Notes under the pieces: generated by a model | Database searches by the model: none | What the model was told of the DNA's origin: nothing | Seen by the model: the letters and a program-made list of their open reading frames with translations, nothing else | NCBI GenBank assembly: GCA_963695805.1 | Contig: CAVOHV010000003.1 | Location: 310,001 to 374,000 of the forward strand | DNA from: DASUPK01 sp963695805 | GTDB taxonomy: Bacteria; Actinomycetota; Thermoleophilia; Solirubrobacterales; 70-9 | Length of the DNA: 64,000 bases | Direction: 5' to 3' | Translations under genes and position numbers: made by a program | Part shown: positions 38,526-47,855 of the stretch, in pieces | How positions within the stretch are numbered: the stretch's first letter is position 1 | Layout: each line of letters opens with the position of its first letter

Positions 38526-41500
38526 ATGGAGGGGAGAACCTGCCCCAGCTGCTTGGCTGAGAATCCCGAGCAGGCCCGATTCTGCATGTCCTGCGGGGCC
38601 GAGCTCACTCCGCTGTGCCCGAGCTGCGGTGCGGAGAACCCGGGCGGCGCCAAGTTCTGCATGGAGTGCGGCACGGCATTGGGCGACGACACTCCCGCCG
38701 CGACCCCAGCGGCACCCTCGCCGACGGAGGCTCCGCCGGAAGAGCGACGCCAGGCGACGATCGTGTTCGGCGATCTCTCCGGCTACACAGCCGCGGCTGA
38801 GCGGATGGACCCGGAGGCGGTGAAGGCGCTCGTCGACCGCACGCTCCGGCGCCTCGGGGACGCCATCGAGCGCTTCGGAGGCTCGATCGACAAGTTCATC
38901 GGCGACAACGTGATGGGAGTGTTCGGGGCTCCGACCGCGCACGAGGACGATCCCGAGCGCGCGGTGCGCGCCGGCCTCGCGATGCAGGAGGCGATGGAGG
39001 GGGCCAACCGCGAGAGCCAGGAGAAATACGGGGTCGAGTTCTCACTGCGGGTGGGGATCAACTCCGGAGAGGTGATGGCGGGCGCGGTGGGCGACCGCTA
39101 CACGGTGATGGGCGACGCGGTCAATGTCGCCGCCCGGCTGCAGGGAGCAGGGCGGCCGGAGAGCGTCACGGTCGGCGAGTCGACGTACCAGGCCACCGGG
39201 GAGGCGATTTCGTACGAGCGGCTCGAGCCGCTCACGCTCAAAGGCAAGGAGGAGCCGGTTCTGGCCTGGGAGGCGAAAGGCGTGCTCTCCGAGCCGCGGC
39301 GCAGGGGCGGCCGCGCGCAGACGCCACTCATCGGCCGCGAGGAGGAGGCGGGGCTGCTCTCCTCGCTGGCGGAGCGGGTGGACCGGGAGGGCCGTCCGTA
39401 CCTCGTCACCGTGATCGGCCAGGCGGGAGTGGGCAAGTCCCGGCTGCTCCGCGAGCTGATGTCAAATCTCGGCTCCTCGCCCAATCCACCGACGATTCGT
39501 CGCGGGCAGTGCCCGCCCTATGGCTCCGGGATCGCCTACTGGGCGCTGGCCGAGGTCCTGAACGACGAGTTCCAGATCCGCGACACCGACACGCCGGAGG
39601 CGGCCTGGGAGAAGCTCCGCGCGGGGGTCACGCAGCTGATGAGCGAGCTCGGCGACGAGTCCGCCGGCGAGCGCAACGCCGCCCTGCTCGCCATTCCGCT
39701 GGGCCTCGAGCCTCCCGAGGAGCTGCGCCCGTCCGAGGAGGACCCGCAGCGGATGCGCGAGGCGCTCTTCTCGGCTGCCCGCGCTGTGGTCGAGGGCATC
39801 GCCCGGCGCAAGCCGCTGGTGCTGGCGATCGACGACATCCACTGGGCCGACGAGGGAATGCTCGACCTGATCGACCACCTGACGCGCTGGGTCCGCGCTC
39901 CGCTCCTGCTCGTCTGCCTGAGCCGCGACGAGCTCCTCGAACGGCGGCCCGACTGGGGCGGCGGCCGCCGGAATGCGACGACTATCTCTCTGGAACCGCT
40001 GACGGGCGAGGAGACGCGCGAGCTGGTGGAGGCGCTGCTGCCGAACAGCGGCAATGGCACGGCGAAGGTCGTGCCGCAGGTCGCGGAGCGCTCGGGGGGG
40101 AACCCGCTGTTCGCCGAGGAGATGGTCAACCGCCTGCTGGAGGAGGACACGGTCGAAGCTACCGCGCTCCCGAGCACCGTCCAGTCGCTGCTCGCCGCCC
40201 GGCTCGATTCGCTCGATCGCCTCGAACGCAGACTGCTCCAGTCGGCCTCCGTGATCGGACAGACCTTCTGGGAGGGTGCGCTCGCCACGACGGCGGCAGA
40301 GGAGGGTGTGGACCTGGATAGAACGCTCGCCACCCTGGAGGAGAAGGATCTGCTCGTTCCGAGCTCCAGCAGCAGGCTGGCCGGGGAGAGGGAGTACGCC
40401 TTCAAGCACGTCCTGATCCGAGACGTCGCCTACTCGATGCTTCCCAAGTCAGTTCGCTGCCGCAAGCACGTCGCGGTAGCGGAGTTCTTCCGAGAGCGTG
40501 CCGGCGAACGCTCGGACGGGGTGATCGGCCTGATCGCCGAGCACTTCGCCCGTGCCTCGGCGCTTGGCTCCGAGGCCGGCCTGGAGCCCGACGAGCTCGC
40601 CAGGCTCCGGGCACAGGCGCTCGAGTCGCTCGAGGCGGCCGGTGACGCGGCCGCGACCCTCTACTCCAACGCTGAGGCCTTCGACCGGTACACGGCCGCC
40701 CTGGAGATCTCCGAGTCGCTCGATCCGGCGGTCATCGCTCGCATCGGCGAGAAGCAGGGCGACGTCGCGCTGCGGATGGGCCGCGTGGACGCCGCGGTCG
40801 GCGTCTGGGAGCGCTGCCTCTCCTATCACCGCTCCGAGGAGGACCTCGCCCGCGTGGCGGATCTCCATCGGAAGATCGGCGCCGCTCTGTGGCACAAGGG
40901 CGAGCGGCGCGCCTCGATCGACAACTACCAGCGCGGGATCGACCTGCTCAAGGACGGAGCGCCCTGCATCGAGCTCGTCCGCCTCTACGAGGAGGCCGCC
41001 TCGCTCTATATGCACACGGGCGACAACATGCTCGCCATCTACGCCTCCGAGAAGGCGCTTCGCCTCGCCGAGCGGCTCGACGAGGCGCGAGCGGCCAGCC
41101 GCGCGCACGGCATCTTCGGCCGGGTCTTCGGCCGGATCGGGGACTCGGAGAAGGCGCGGGAGAACCTCGAGCGCTCGGTGGCTCTCGCGCGGGAGTCCGA
41201 CCGCGCCGAGGCGGTGAGAGCGCTGCTCACTCTCGGCTATCACCTGGAGGTCTCCGAGGCGGACTATGAGGGCGCGGCCGATGCCTACCGCGAGGCACTG
41301 GAGATCGCCCAGGAGGTGGGCGACCTGCCCTCGCAGGTCGAGCTGCACGCCTCCCTCGCCCAGCTCGCGGTCCACGGGGCGGACTGGGACGAGGTCGAGC
41401 GGGCAACCGAGGCGAGCGCCAAGCTCGCCGAGCGCGAGGGACTTCACGGGAAGCTCTGCTTCCCGGACCTGATGCGAGGGATCCTGAGCTGGCGGGCGGC

Positions 41501-42074
41501 CCGCTGGGACGACGCGATCCGCTACTACACCCGCGCCCACGAGCAGGGCGAGCAGGTCGGCCGCTCGGAGGTGGCCTTCTCGGCCCTCTTCTGGCTCGGC
41601 GCGGCGCTGCGGGACAGCGGCAATCTGACCGGTGCCGAGACCGAGCTGGCCAGGGCGCTCGACATCTGTGAGCGGGCAGGCCTGATCGCGCAATCGGTCG
41701 AGGCGATCTCGGCCCGCGCGGTGGCCCTCGCCCTCGCCGGCCGCGGCGAGCAGGCCCGGGCCGCGGCCGAGGAGGCCGAGCGGCTCGCAGGACGGCTTCA
41801 TTACCCGGTCGGCCAGGCCGCCAAGGCCGAGGCGGCCGGGGCGGCGACCGAGGACGCGGCAGGAGGCGCGGCCGCCATCGACGAGGCCCGTGCGCGCTGG
41901 CTCGAGCTCGGCCGGCCTCTCGACGCGGCGCGTTGTTTGATGGTGCGCGGCAGGCTTTTGGCCGAGTCCGATCCCGTGGCGGCCGACGAGCTGCTCGACG
42001 CCGCGGCGGCCGAGTACGAGGAGCTCGGGGCGCCCGCCCTCGCCGAGCGAACGCGTGAGGCGGTCCGGTCCTGA
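38526..42074 (+). CDS. Giant signalling protein: zinc ribbons, class III cyclase, AAA ATPase and TPR array
   Basis: A 1182-residue protein from ATG 38526. Residues 5-50 hold two zinc ribbons (CPSCLAENPEQARFCMSC and CPSCGAENPGGAKFCMEC). Residues about 75-245 are a nucleotide cyclase: FGDLSGYTAAAERMD (metal Asp), DKFIGDNVMGVFG (Lys, Asp) and MGDAVNVAARLQGA (Asn/Arg), all intact. A STAND/AAA_16 ATPase follows with GQAGVGKSRLL (near 300) and LVLAIDDIHWADEG (Walker B). From about 690 on, TPR-like helical pairs run to the C-terminus. Such proteins are common in actinobacteria and are thought to couple ligand or partner sensing to cAMP. Stop overlaps the SRPBCC start (ATGA-type, one base). Confidence 0.92.
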   Translation: MEGRTCPSCLAENPEQARFCMSCGAELTPLCPSCGAENPGGAKFCMECGTALGDDTPAATPAAPSPTEAPPEERRQATIVFGDLSGYTAAAERMDPEAVKALVDRTLRRLGDAIERFGGSIDKFIGDNVMGVFGAPTAHEDDPERAVRAGLAMQEAMEGANRESQEKYGVEFSLRVGINSGEVMAGAVGDRYTVMGDAVNVAARLQGAGRPESVTVGESTYQATGEAISYERLEPLTLKGKEEPVLAWEAKGVLSEPRRRGGRAQTPLIGREEEAGLLSSLAERVDREGRPYLVTVIGQAGVGKSRLLRELMSNLGSSPNPPTIRRGQCPPYGSGIAYWALAEVLNDEFQIRDTDTPEAAWEKLRAGVTQLMSELGDESAGERNAALLAIPLGLEPPEELRPSEEDPQRMREALFSAARAVVEGIARRKPLVLAIDDIHWADEGMLDLIDHLTRWVRAPLLLVCLSRDELLERRPDWGGGRRNATTISLEPLTGEETRELVEALLPNSGNGTAKVVPQVAERSGGNPLFAEEMVNRLLEEDTVEATALPSTVQSLLAARLDSLDRLERRLLQSASVIGQTFWEGALATTAAEEGVDLDRTLATLEEKDLLVPSSSSRLAGEREYAFKHVLIRDVAYSMLPKSVRCRKHVAVAEFFRERAGERSDGVIGLIAEHFARASALGSEAGLEPDELARLRAQALESLEAAGDAAATLYSNAEAFDRYTAALEISESLDPAVIARIGEKQGDVALRMGRVDAAVGVWERCLSYHRSEEDLARVADLHRKIGAALWHKGERRASIDNYQRGIDLLKDGAPCIELVRLYEEAASLYMHTGDNMLAIYASEKALRLAERLDEARAASRAHGIFGRVFGRIGDSEKARENLERSVALARESDRAEAVRALLTLGYHLEVSEADYEGAADAYREALEIAQEVGDLPSQVELHASLAQLAVHGADWDEVERATEASAKLAEREGLHGKLCFPDLMRGILSWRAARWDDAIRYYTRAHEQGEQVGRSEVAFSALFWLGAALRDSGNLTGAETELARALDICERAGLIAQSVEAISARAVALALAGRGEQARAAAEEAERLAGRLHYPVGQAAKAEAAGAATEDAAGGAAAIDEARARWLELGRPLDAARCLMVRGRLLAESDPVAADELLDAAAAEYEELGAPALAERTREAVRS

Positions 42075-42535
42075 TGTCCTCCTGGAAGCAGCAGGCGCTG
42101 ATCCAGGCGCCCGTCACCGAGGTCTGGGAGATTCTCTGCGACCCGGCGAGAAGCCCCGACTGGGACCCGGACGTGCTGGCGGTGACTGGCGTGCCGATCC
42201 GGATCGAGAAAGGCTCGACCTTCGACATCACCGGTCGCGGGCCCCTCGGAATGAAGGCGACGACGACCTTCAAGGTCGAGGAGCTCGAGGACCTGCACGA
42301 GCTGAAGATGAAGTGCCAGGTCTCGGGCTTCTACGCGCACTGGCTGCTCACCCAGGCACAGGACGGGACCTTCACGGAGGTGGAGCTCGGGATCGAGCCC
42401 GTCGAGTCGCAGTCGCTGCGGGGACGCGTGGGCGCCGCGCTCCACACGAAGAGCTACCTGAGGACCCAGGTCGAGAAGCTCCTGGACGGACTGCGGCGGG
42501 CGGCGTCCGCGGATCGCCGCGCCAACGCTCCTTAG
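42074..42535 (+). CDS. SRPBCC (START-like) family protein
   Basis: A 153-residue helix-grip protein: QALIQAPVTEVWEILCDPA, then SPDWDPDVLAV, FDITGRGPLGMKATTTFKVE and a long C-terminal helix (TKSYLRTQVEKLLDGLRRA). The fold binds hydrophobic ligands; members include polyketide cyclases and lipid-binding proteins. The ATG overlaps the cyclase stop by one base, so it is coupled to that gene. Confidence 0.8.
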   Translation: MSSWKQQALIQAPVTEVWEILCDPARSPDWDPDVLAVTGVPIRIEKGSTFDITGRGPLGMKATTTFKVEELEDLHELKMKCQVSGFYAHWLLTQAQDGTFTEVELGIEPVESQSLRGRVGAALHTKSYLRTQVEKLLDGLRRAASADRRANAP

Positions 42536-42544
42536 AATCGTGCC

Positions 42545-43015
42545 GTGACCGAGGAGCGCCCGACCAACTGGATCCTGACCGGGTCGCTCGAGAACTTCCG
42601 GATCAACGTCGAGCGGGGCTTCGACGTCATCGGGTTCAAGGAGGGCCGTCGCCGGCAGGCCGAGCAGTTCGAGCCCGGAGACGAGGTCTTCTTCTACGTC
42701 ACCGGCGTGAAGGCATTCGGGGGAATCGCCCGGGTGAAGTCCGAGATGTTCGAGGATCGCGCCCGGATCTGGCCGGGCAAGAAGGGCAAGGCCGAGGCCT
42801 ACCCCTGGCGCGTCGAGGCGTCGCCGGTGTTGATCCTGCCAGAGGATCGGTTCGTCCCGGCGGAGGAGCTCGCGACGGAGCTCGAGCACGTCCGGAAGTG
42901 GCCCGCGGATCACTGGCATCTCGCCTTCCAGGGCCAGCTGCGAACCATCGGCGAGGCGGACGCCGAGCTGCTCCGTGAGCGTCTTTTGTCGCAGATCGCC
43001 GCCGCGCGCGCGTGA
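42545..43015 (+). CDS. EVE domain protein
   Basis: A 156-residue protein with a PUA-like EVE domain: NWILTGSLENFRINVERGFD, KEGRRRQAEQFEPGDEVFFY, FGGIARVKSEMFED and YPWRVEASPVLIL. EVE domains recognise modified bases in DNA or RNA. GTG start; its last four bases (GTGA) overlap the DUF2203 start. Sits in the run 38526-43885. Confidence 0.85.
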   Translation: MTEERPTNWILTGSLENFRINVERGFDVIGFKEGRRRQAEQFEPGDEVFFYVTGVKAFGGIARVKSEMFEDRARIWPGKKGKAEAYPWRVEASPVLILPEDRFVPAEELATELEHVRKWPADHWHLAFQGQLRTIGEADAELLRERLLSQIAAARA

Positions 43016-43413
43016 CCGACGAAGGCACCGAGCTGGTCCACGAGCGCCACTTCTCCAGGGAGGAGGCGAACGCCCTGCTGCCTCAGCTGACCGCGCTGCT
43101 CAGCCAGCTCCAGGAGGCCAAGGACGAGCTCACCGACACCGAGGCCCACGAGGCTCTCTCCGAAGCCGCGCCGACCAACGGCGGCGGCGAGCAGGGACGT
43201 CAGGTCGGGATGGCCTTCCTCGGGGTCAGGCGGATCCTCGAAACCGTCGAGCGGGCCGGGATCGTCCTGCGGGACATCGACCGGGGACTGGTGGACTTCC
43301 CCGCGCTGATGGACGGGCGGGAGGTCTATCTGTGCTGGGAGCTCGGCGAGGACGAGGTGGGCTACTGGCACGACCTCGAGGGCGGTTACGGTGGCCGCGA
43401 GCCGCTCGACTGA
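43012..43413 (+). CDS. DUF2203 family protein
   Basis: A 133-residue protein with HFSREEANALLPQLTALLSQ at the N-terminus, a long helical segment, then VLRDIDRGLVDFPALMDGRE and VYLCWELGEDEVGYWHDLE, the DUF2203 signature. Function unknown. GTG start overlaps the EVE gene; its end overlaps the next membrane protein start by 23 bp, so translation is coupled through the run. Confidence 0.85.
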   Translation: MTDEGTELVHERHFSREEANALLPQLTALLSQLQEAKDELTDTEAHEALSEAAPTNGGGEQGRQVGMAFLGVRRILETVERAGIVLRDIDRGLVDFPALMDGREVYLCWELGEDEVGYWHDLEGGYGGREPLD

Positions 43414-43885
43414 GCCCCATCCGCTCCGCAGGCTCGGGAACGACTTCCGCGGACTGGGACCAAACGAGCGGATCGCCGTGACTGGCGCCGCGGTGATGGT
43501 CGGGAGCCTGTTCTTGCCCTGGTACGAATCGCCTATCTCGAACGACCTGGTCCTGACCGGTATCGGCGCCTTCGGCTGGGCCGAGGCCGCCCTGGTGCTG
43601 ATCGCGGGGGCCACCACCTTCCTGGCGCTGCAGGGCGGGGGCGGCTACGTGCCGCCCCGGCCCCTGCGCGAGTGGGCGCTCTTCGTGGTGGCAGGCTGCT
43701 GGGCGGCGGCAATCGTTCTCTACCGCATCGCGGACCGCCCGCGCTTCACGCTCGCCGGCCACGACGAGCCCTACGACCTCCACTACGCGATCTTCGTCGC
43801 CCTCGCCGGCGCGGTGATCATCGTTGTCGCCGGCCTGAGGATGCGCCCCCGGGAGCGGGCGAAGCGCCCGCAGGCCCCGGACTGA
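43391..43885 (+). CDS. Four-helix membrane protein of unknown function
   Basis: A 164-residue protein with hydrophobic segments at about 28-45 (VTGAAVMVGSLFLPWY), 55-78 (GWAEAALVLIAGATTFLAL), 93-110 (WALFVVAGCWAAAIVLY) and 130-150 (YAIFVALAGAVIIVVAG). The C-terminus is basic. Start GTG at 43391 overlaps DUF2203; a later start is possible. No family recognised. Confidence 0.68.
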   Translation: MAASRSTEPHPLRRLGNDFRGLGPNERIAVTGAAVMVGSLFLPWYESPISNDLVLTGIGAFGWAEAALVLIAGATTFLALQGGGGYVPPRPLREWALFVVAGCWAAAIVLYRIADRPRFTLAGHDEPYDLHYAIFVALAGAVIIVVAGLRMRPRERAKRPQAPD

Positions 43886-43889
43886 GTGG

Positions 43890-44660
43890 TCAGCGGTCGA
43901 TCGGCTCGGGGGGCTCGATCCCTTGGCGGTGCATGCCCTCCTCGATCTCGGAGATCACCGTGTCGATCACCGCGACGCGCGCGTAACCCTTCGAATCCGC
44001 CGGGATCAGGTGCCAGGGGGCGTGGGGCTCGACGCTGGTCCGCGCGACCATGTCCTCGACGGCTTGGACGTACTGACCGCGCTTCTCCCGATTGCGCCAG
44101 TCCTCGTCGGTCAGCTTCCAGCTCTTCAGCGGGTCCTTCTCCCGCTTCTTGAAACGCGTCAGCTGCTTCTCCGAGGAGATATGGAGCCAGAACTTGACCA
44201 GGACCATCCCCTCGTCCGCGAGGCCACGCTCGAAGTTGTTGATCTCGTCGTAGCCGCGCGTCCACTCCTCCTGCGACGCGAATCCCTCCACGCGCTCGAC
44301 CAGGACGCGGCCGTACCAGGTCCGGTCGAAGACGGCCATTCCTCCCCAGCCCGGCAGCGACGGCCAGAAGCGCCGGAGGAAGTGGTGGCGTTTCTCATCG
44401 TGTGTCGGGGCGGCGAACTGGACGACGCGGACGTGCCGCGGATCCAGCGGAGCGACCAGCCGCTTGATCGCGCCCCCCTTGCCCGAGGCGTCCCAACCCT
44501 CGAATGCCACGCAGACCGGCGGCCCGAGCTCGCCGCTGCCAATCAGCCCGCCGAGCGTCAGCCGGAGCTGAGTGAGACGGGTCCAGCCGGCGTGCAGCTG
44601 TTCGGCCTCCTCCTCCTTGGAGAGCTTCTTCGAGAGGTCGAGCTCATCCAGGACTCCCAT
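43890..44660 (-). CDS. ppk2: Polyphosphate kinase 2
   Basis: Transfers phosphate between polyphosphate and nucleotides. The 256-residue single-domain protein has Walker A FEGWDASGKGGAIKRL (near 52-65), the lid region RHHFLRRFWPSLPGWGGMAV, Walker B VFDRTWYGRVLVERVEGF and KFWLHISSEKQLTRFKKRE. ATG start. Together with CHAD and CYTH genes at 53-55 kb it suggests active polyphosphate metabolism, though PPK1 and PPX are not in the window. Confidence 0.93.
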   Translation of the reverse strand: MGVLDELDLSKKLSKEEEAEQLHAGWTRLTQLRLTLGGLIGSGELGPPVCVAFEGWDASGKGGAIKRLVAPLDPRHVRVVQFAAPTHDEKRHHFLRRFWPSLPGWGGMAVFDRTWYGRVLVERVEGFASQEEWTRGYDEINNFERGLADEGMVLVKFWLHISSEKQLTRFKKREKDPLKSWKLTDEDWRNREKRGQYVQAVEDMVARTSVEPHAPWHLIPADSKGYARVAVIDTVISEIEEGMHRQGIEPPEPIDR

Positions 44661-44691
44661 GATCAGAACCCAACCTTAGGAACACCCATCA

Positions 44692-44889
44692 TCAAAACCC
44701 TGTCGGTGCTCGGCCGTTGTGGGTGGCGATCGCCAGTTGCAGGAGGCCGATCGCGGCCAGGATGACCACGATCCCGAATGCGACGATCCAGTTGTTCCTC
44801 GCGCCATGCCCGTACCAGCCCACCAGGAATCCGATCGCGAGCAGCACCGCGTAGGGGCCGAGGGAGTCGGGCAGGGCGAGGGCGAGCAT
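44692..44889 (-). CDS. Small two-helix membrane protein
   Basis: A 65-residue protein with hydrophobic segments SLGPYAVLLAIGFLVGWYG and WIVAFGIVVILAAIGLLQL and a short polar tail. Downstream lies ppk2 on the same strand (31 bp), so co-transcription is possible. Divergent from the MoxR gene. Not recognised. Confidence 0.55.
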   Translation of the reverse strand: MLALALPDSLGPYAVLLAIGFLVGWYGHGARNNWIVAFGIVVILAAIGLLQLAIATHNGRAPTGF

Positions 44890-44913
44890 CCGGCGCTATC
44901 TATCATCCCCCAG

Positions 44914-45840
44914 ATGCCGGAGCCTCAGCCGCAGTCGGTCGCCCAGGTTCGCGAGGACCTCGGCCAGGTGGGCTATCTGGCCGACGAGGCGGCCGCCCTT
45001 GTCTCCTTCCTCGCCCAGCGCCTGGGCAAGCCCGTGCTCGTCGAGGGCCCAGCCGGAGTCGGCAAGACCGAGCTCGCCAAGGCCCTTTCGCGCGCCTCCG
45101 GCCGGCGCCTGGTGCGCCTGCAGTGTTACGAGGGACTCGACGAGGCCAAGGCCCTCTACGAGTGGAACTACCGCAAGCAGCTGCTCCGAATCCAGGCCGA
45201 GTCGAGCGAGGACGGCGAGGGGAGCTGGGAGGCGACGCGAGGCGACATCTTCGGCGAGGAGTTCCTGCTCACTCGCCCGCTGCTCGAGGCGATCAGCGCC
45301 GAGGACGCGGTCGTCCTGCTGATCGACGAGATCGACAAGACCGACCAGGAGTTCGAGGCGATGCTGCTCGAGGTCCTCTCCGACTTCCAGATCTCGATCC
45401 CGGAGCTGGGCGTGATCGAGGCCCGCACCCGGCCGATCGTCGTCCTGACCTCGAACAACTCGCGCGAGCTGACCGAGGCGCTCAAGCGCCGCTGTCTCTA
45501 CCTCTGGCTCGATTACCCCGCGGTGGACCGGGAGCTCCAGATCGTTCGCCTCCACGCCCCCGAGCTCGATGAGGGGCTGGCGCGGCGACTCGTCGAGATC
45601 GTCCACATGATTCGCCAGCTCGACCTGAAGAAGCCGCCCTCGATCGCCGAATCGATCGATTGGGCGCGGACACTGCTCTTGATCGGCGCCGACGACATCG
45701 ACCGCGAGACCTTCGAGAGCTCGATGAGCATCCTCGTCAAGCACCGCTCCGACATCGACCTGGTCGCCGAGCGCGTCTCGGTCAAGCTCGAGGGCGACGG
45801 GGTTCCCGGATTCACCCCGCCCGGCTCCTCCCGGAGCTGA
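44914..45840 (+). CDS. MoxR family AAA+ ATPase
   Basis: A 308-residue AAA+ chaperone from ATG 44914; an upstream open extension is not family-like. Walker A is VEGPAGVGKTELAKAL, Walker B LLIDEIDKTDQEFEAMLLE, sensor VVLTSNNSRELTEALKRR and the DYP region (WLDYPAVDRELQIV). Works with the VWA protein encoded 2 bp downstream, as in MoxR-CoxE pairs that insert metals or mature enzymes. Target unknown. Confidence 0.92.
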   Translation: MPEPQPQSVAQVREDLGQVGYLADEAAALVSFLAQRLGKPVLVEGPAGVGKTELAKALSRASGRRLVRLQCYEGLDEAKALYEWNYRKQLLRIQAESSEDGEGSWEATRGDIFGEEFLLTRPLLEAISAEDAVVLLIDEIDKTDQEFEAMLLEVLSDFQISIPELGVIEARTRPIVVLTSNNSRELTEALKRRCLYLWLDYPAVDRELQIVRLHAPELDEGLARRLVEIVHMIRQLDLKKPPSIAESIDWARTLLLIGADDIDRETFESSMSILVKHRSDIDLVAERVSVKLEGDGVPGFTPPGSSRS

Positions 45841-45842
45841 CC

Positions 45843-47195
45843 GTGTCCACCACCGCGGGCAGCCTGCTCGCCTTCTTCGAGGAACTCCGCACCGAGGGCG
45901 TCGCGGTCGGCACGTCCGAGATTCTCGACGCGTTCGCCGCCCTGGATGAGGTGAGCTGGACCGACCAGCGGGACTTCCGCGAGTCGCTCGCGGCCACCAT
46001 CGCCAAGTCGCAGGAGGACCGGCGGATCTTCGAGCTGCTCTTCGACCGCCACTTCTTCCGCGCCGCCGAGTCGGAGGCGCTCGAGCGGGGGATAGAGGAC
46101 GAGCGCTTCGAGAGCGCGGGCGACCGGATCGACCTCGACGAGCTCCGGGAGGCGATCCGGCGCGCGATCATCGAGGGCAATGACGGCGCGATGCGGGACC
46201 TCGCTCGCCTGGCGATGAACGCCTTCGGGCGACAGGGGGAGCGGTCGGGGGTGATCGGCGTGGACGTGCAGCGGATTCGCCGCGCGCTGGGCCTGCAGGC
46301 GAGCGGGCGACGGGACGACGGACAAGAGCAGGCGCTCGACCCGGAGAACGTCAAGCAGTTCGAGCGCTATCTGCGCCGCGAACTGGAGCGCGCGACGATC
46401 GAGCGCACAGGCAAGCTGCCGCCCTCTCGGCCGCTCGCCGAGCTCGACCGCACCCTGCCGACCAGCCCGGCCCAGGATCTGGCGGCGGTCCACCGCGCTG
46501 TCGCCCAGCTGAAGCGCCGGATCGCCACCGTCGGCCATGAGGCCCGCGGCCGCGCCCGCGGCCAGCAGGTCGACGTTCGACGCACCATGCGGGCCTCGCT
46601 CGAGACCGGCGGCGTGCCGCTCCGCCTGCGGTACCGGCCGAAGCGCCCGCGCCGTCCCGAGATCTACGTCCTCTGCGACGTCTCGACCTCAGTGAGCTCA
46701 GCCAGCGTCTTCTTCCTCTCCGTACTGCACGCGCTGCACGACTCGTTCCGCAAGCTCCGCAGCTTCGTCTTCATCGAGCGGATCAGCGAAGTGACGGACA
46801 TCTTCGAGCACGAGCGCGACTTCCGGAAGATCTCTGAGCGCGTCTCTTCGGAGGGCGGCGTCGCCGACGTCTCGGGATACACGGACTACGGCCGGGTCTG
46901 GATCGAGTTCGGCGAGGAGATCGCCGAGGATCTCGGCCCCCGCTCGACCGTGATCGTCCTGGGCGACGCTCGCACCAACGGACGGGAGCCGCACGCGACC
47001 ACCTTCGGGGCAATCGCCGAGCACGCGGGCCGCACCTTCTGGCTCAACCCCGAGCCGAAGCTCTACTGGAACTACGGCGATTCGGTGATGGCGGCGTACG
47101 AGCCCTACTGCGACGGAGCCTTCGAGTGCTGGACGACCAAGCACCTCGAGAACTTCGTCAACATCATCGCCGGCGCAGCGCGGTCGGCGGACTGA
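45843..47195 (+). CDS. VWA domain protein, CoxE-like
   Basis: A 450-residue partner of MoxR ATPases from GTG 45843. The N-terminal half is helical (LLAFFEELRTEGVAVGTSEI; RDFRESLAATIAKSQEDRRI), the C-terminal half is a von Willebrand A domain with MIDAS motif YVLCDVSTSVSSAS (DxSxS) near residue 280, and IVLGDARTNGREP. MIDAS binds Mg2+. Follows MoxR by 2 bp. Confidence 0.9.
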   Translation: MSTTAGSLLAFFEELRTEGVAVGTSEILDAFAALDEVSWTDQRDFRESLAATIAKSQEDRRIFELLFDRHFFRAAESEALERGIEDERFESAGDRIDLDELREAIRRAIIEGNDGAMRDLARLAMNAFGRQGERSGVIGVDVQRIRRALGLQASGRRDDGQEQALDPENVKQFERYLRRELERATIERTGKLPPSRPLAELDRTLPTSPAQDLAAVHRAVAQLKRRIATVGHEARGRARGQQVDVRRTMRASLETGGVPLRLRYRPKRPRRPEIYVLCDVSTSVSSASVFFLSVLHALHDSFRKLRSFVFIERISEVTDIFEHERDFRKISERVSSEGGVADVSGYTDYGRVWIEFGEEIAEDLGPRSTVIVLGDARTNGREPHATTFGAIAEHAGRTFWLNPEPKLYWNYGDSVMAAYEPYCDGAFECWTTKHLENFVNIIAGAARSAD

Positions 47196-47765
47196 GTGGC
47201 GGAGCCGGACGTCTACACCCTCCCGGACGACCTGCCGGTCCCCGAGGACGACGGTGCGTGCGACCACCTCCCCGGCCGATCACTGCCGGCCCTGACCCTG
47301 AACGCGACCACGGGCGGGCCGGTCGACCTGGCGGGTCTCGGCGCCACCGGGACCGCTGTCCTGTTCATCTATCCGCGAACCGGCAAGCCGGGCGAGCCGC
47401 TCCTCCCAGGCTGGGACCTGATTCCCGGCGCGCGCGGCTGCACACCACAGAGCTGCGCGTTCCGCGACCTGCAGGGGGAGTTCGCGGAGCGCGGCGCGGT
47501 GCTCATGGGCCTGAGCGCTCAGTCGCAGGGAGACCAAGCCGAGTTCGCCGAGCGCGTCCATCTCCGGTTCCCGCTGCTGAGCGATCCGCAGCTCGGGCTG
47601 GCGGCGGCATTGGAACTGCCGACCTTCGAGGTCGCCGGGATGACCCTCTACAAGCGCGTCACCCTGGTCGTCCGCGACGGGAAGATCGCGAAGCCCTTCT
47701 ACCCCGTCTTCCCGCCCGACCGCAACGCGGCAGACGTCCTCGCCTGGCTCCCGGTCACTGCGTAG
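47196..47765 (+). CDS. Peroxiredoxin-like protein
   Basis: A 189-residue AhpC/TSA-fold protein from GTG directly after the VWA stop. It shows LPALTLNATTGGPVDLAGLG, AVLFIYPRTGKPGE, GARGCTPQSCAFRDL with two Cys five residues apart as in Bcp, LMGLSAQSQGDQAEFA and a C-terminal LYKRVTLVVRDGKI. Relation to the MoxR-VWA pair is by position only. It lies after the VWA gene with no gap, so it is part of the operon. Confidence 0.82.
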   Translation: MAEPDVYTLPDDLPVPEDDGACDHLPGRSLPALTLNATTGGPVDLAGLGATGTAVLFIYPRTGKPGEPLLPGWDLIPGARGCTPQSCAFRDLQGEFAERGAVLMGLSAQSQGDQAEFAERVHLRFPLLSDPQLGLAAALELPTFEVAGMTLYKRVTLVVRDGKIAKPFYPVFPPDRNAADVLAWLPVTA

Positions 47766-47855
47766 ACCAGGGACAAGGCCAGGGGGTTTGACGGGCGCGA
47801 ATCAGATTGCCCCGTAGGAGACTGCCATCTGGACCTTCAACCGGTAGGAGCACAC

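Noticed and set aside
44719..44913. N-terminal extension of the MoxR ATPase
   Set aside because: The open frame upstream overlaps the small membrane-protein gene on the other strand and has no family likeness; ATG 44914 starts where family members start.
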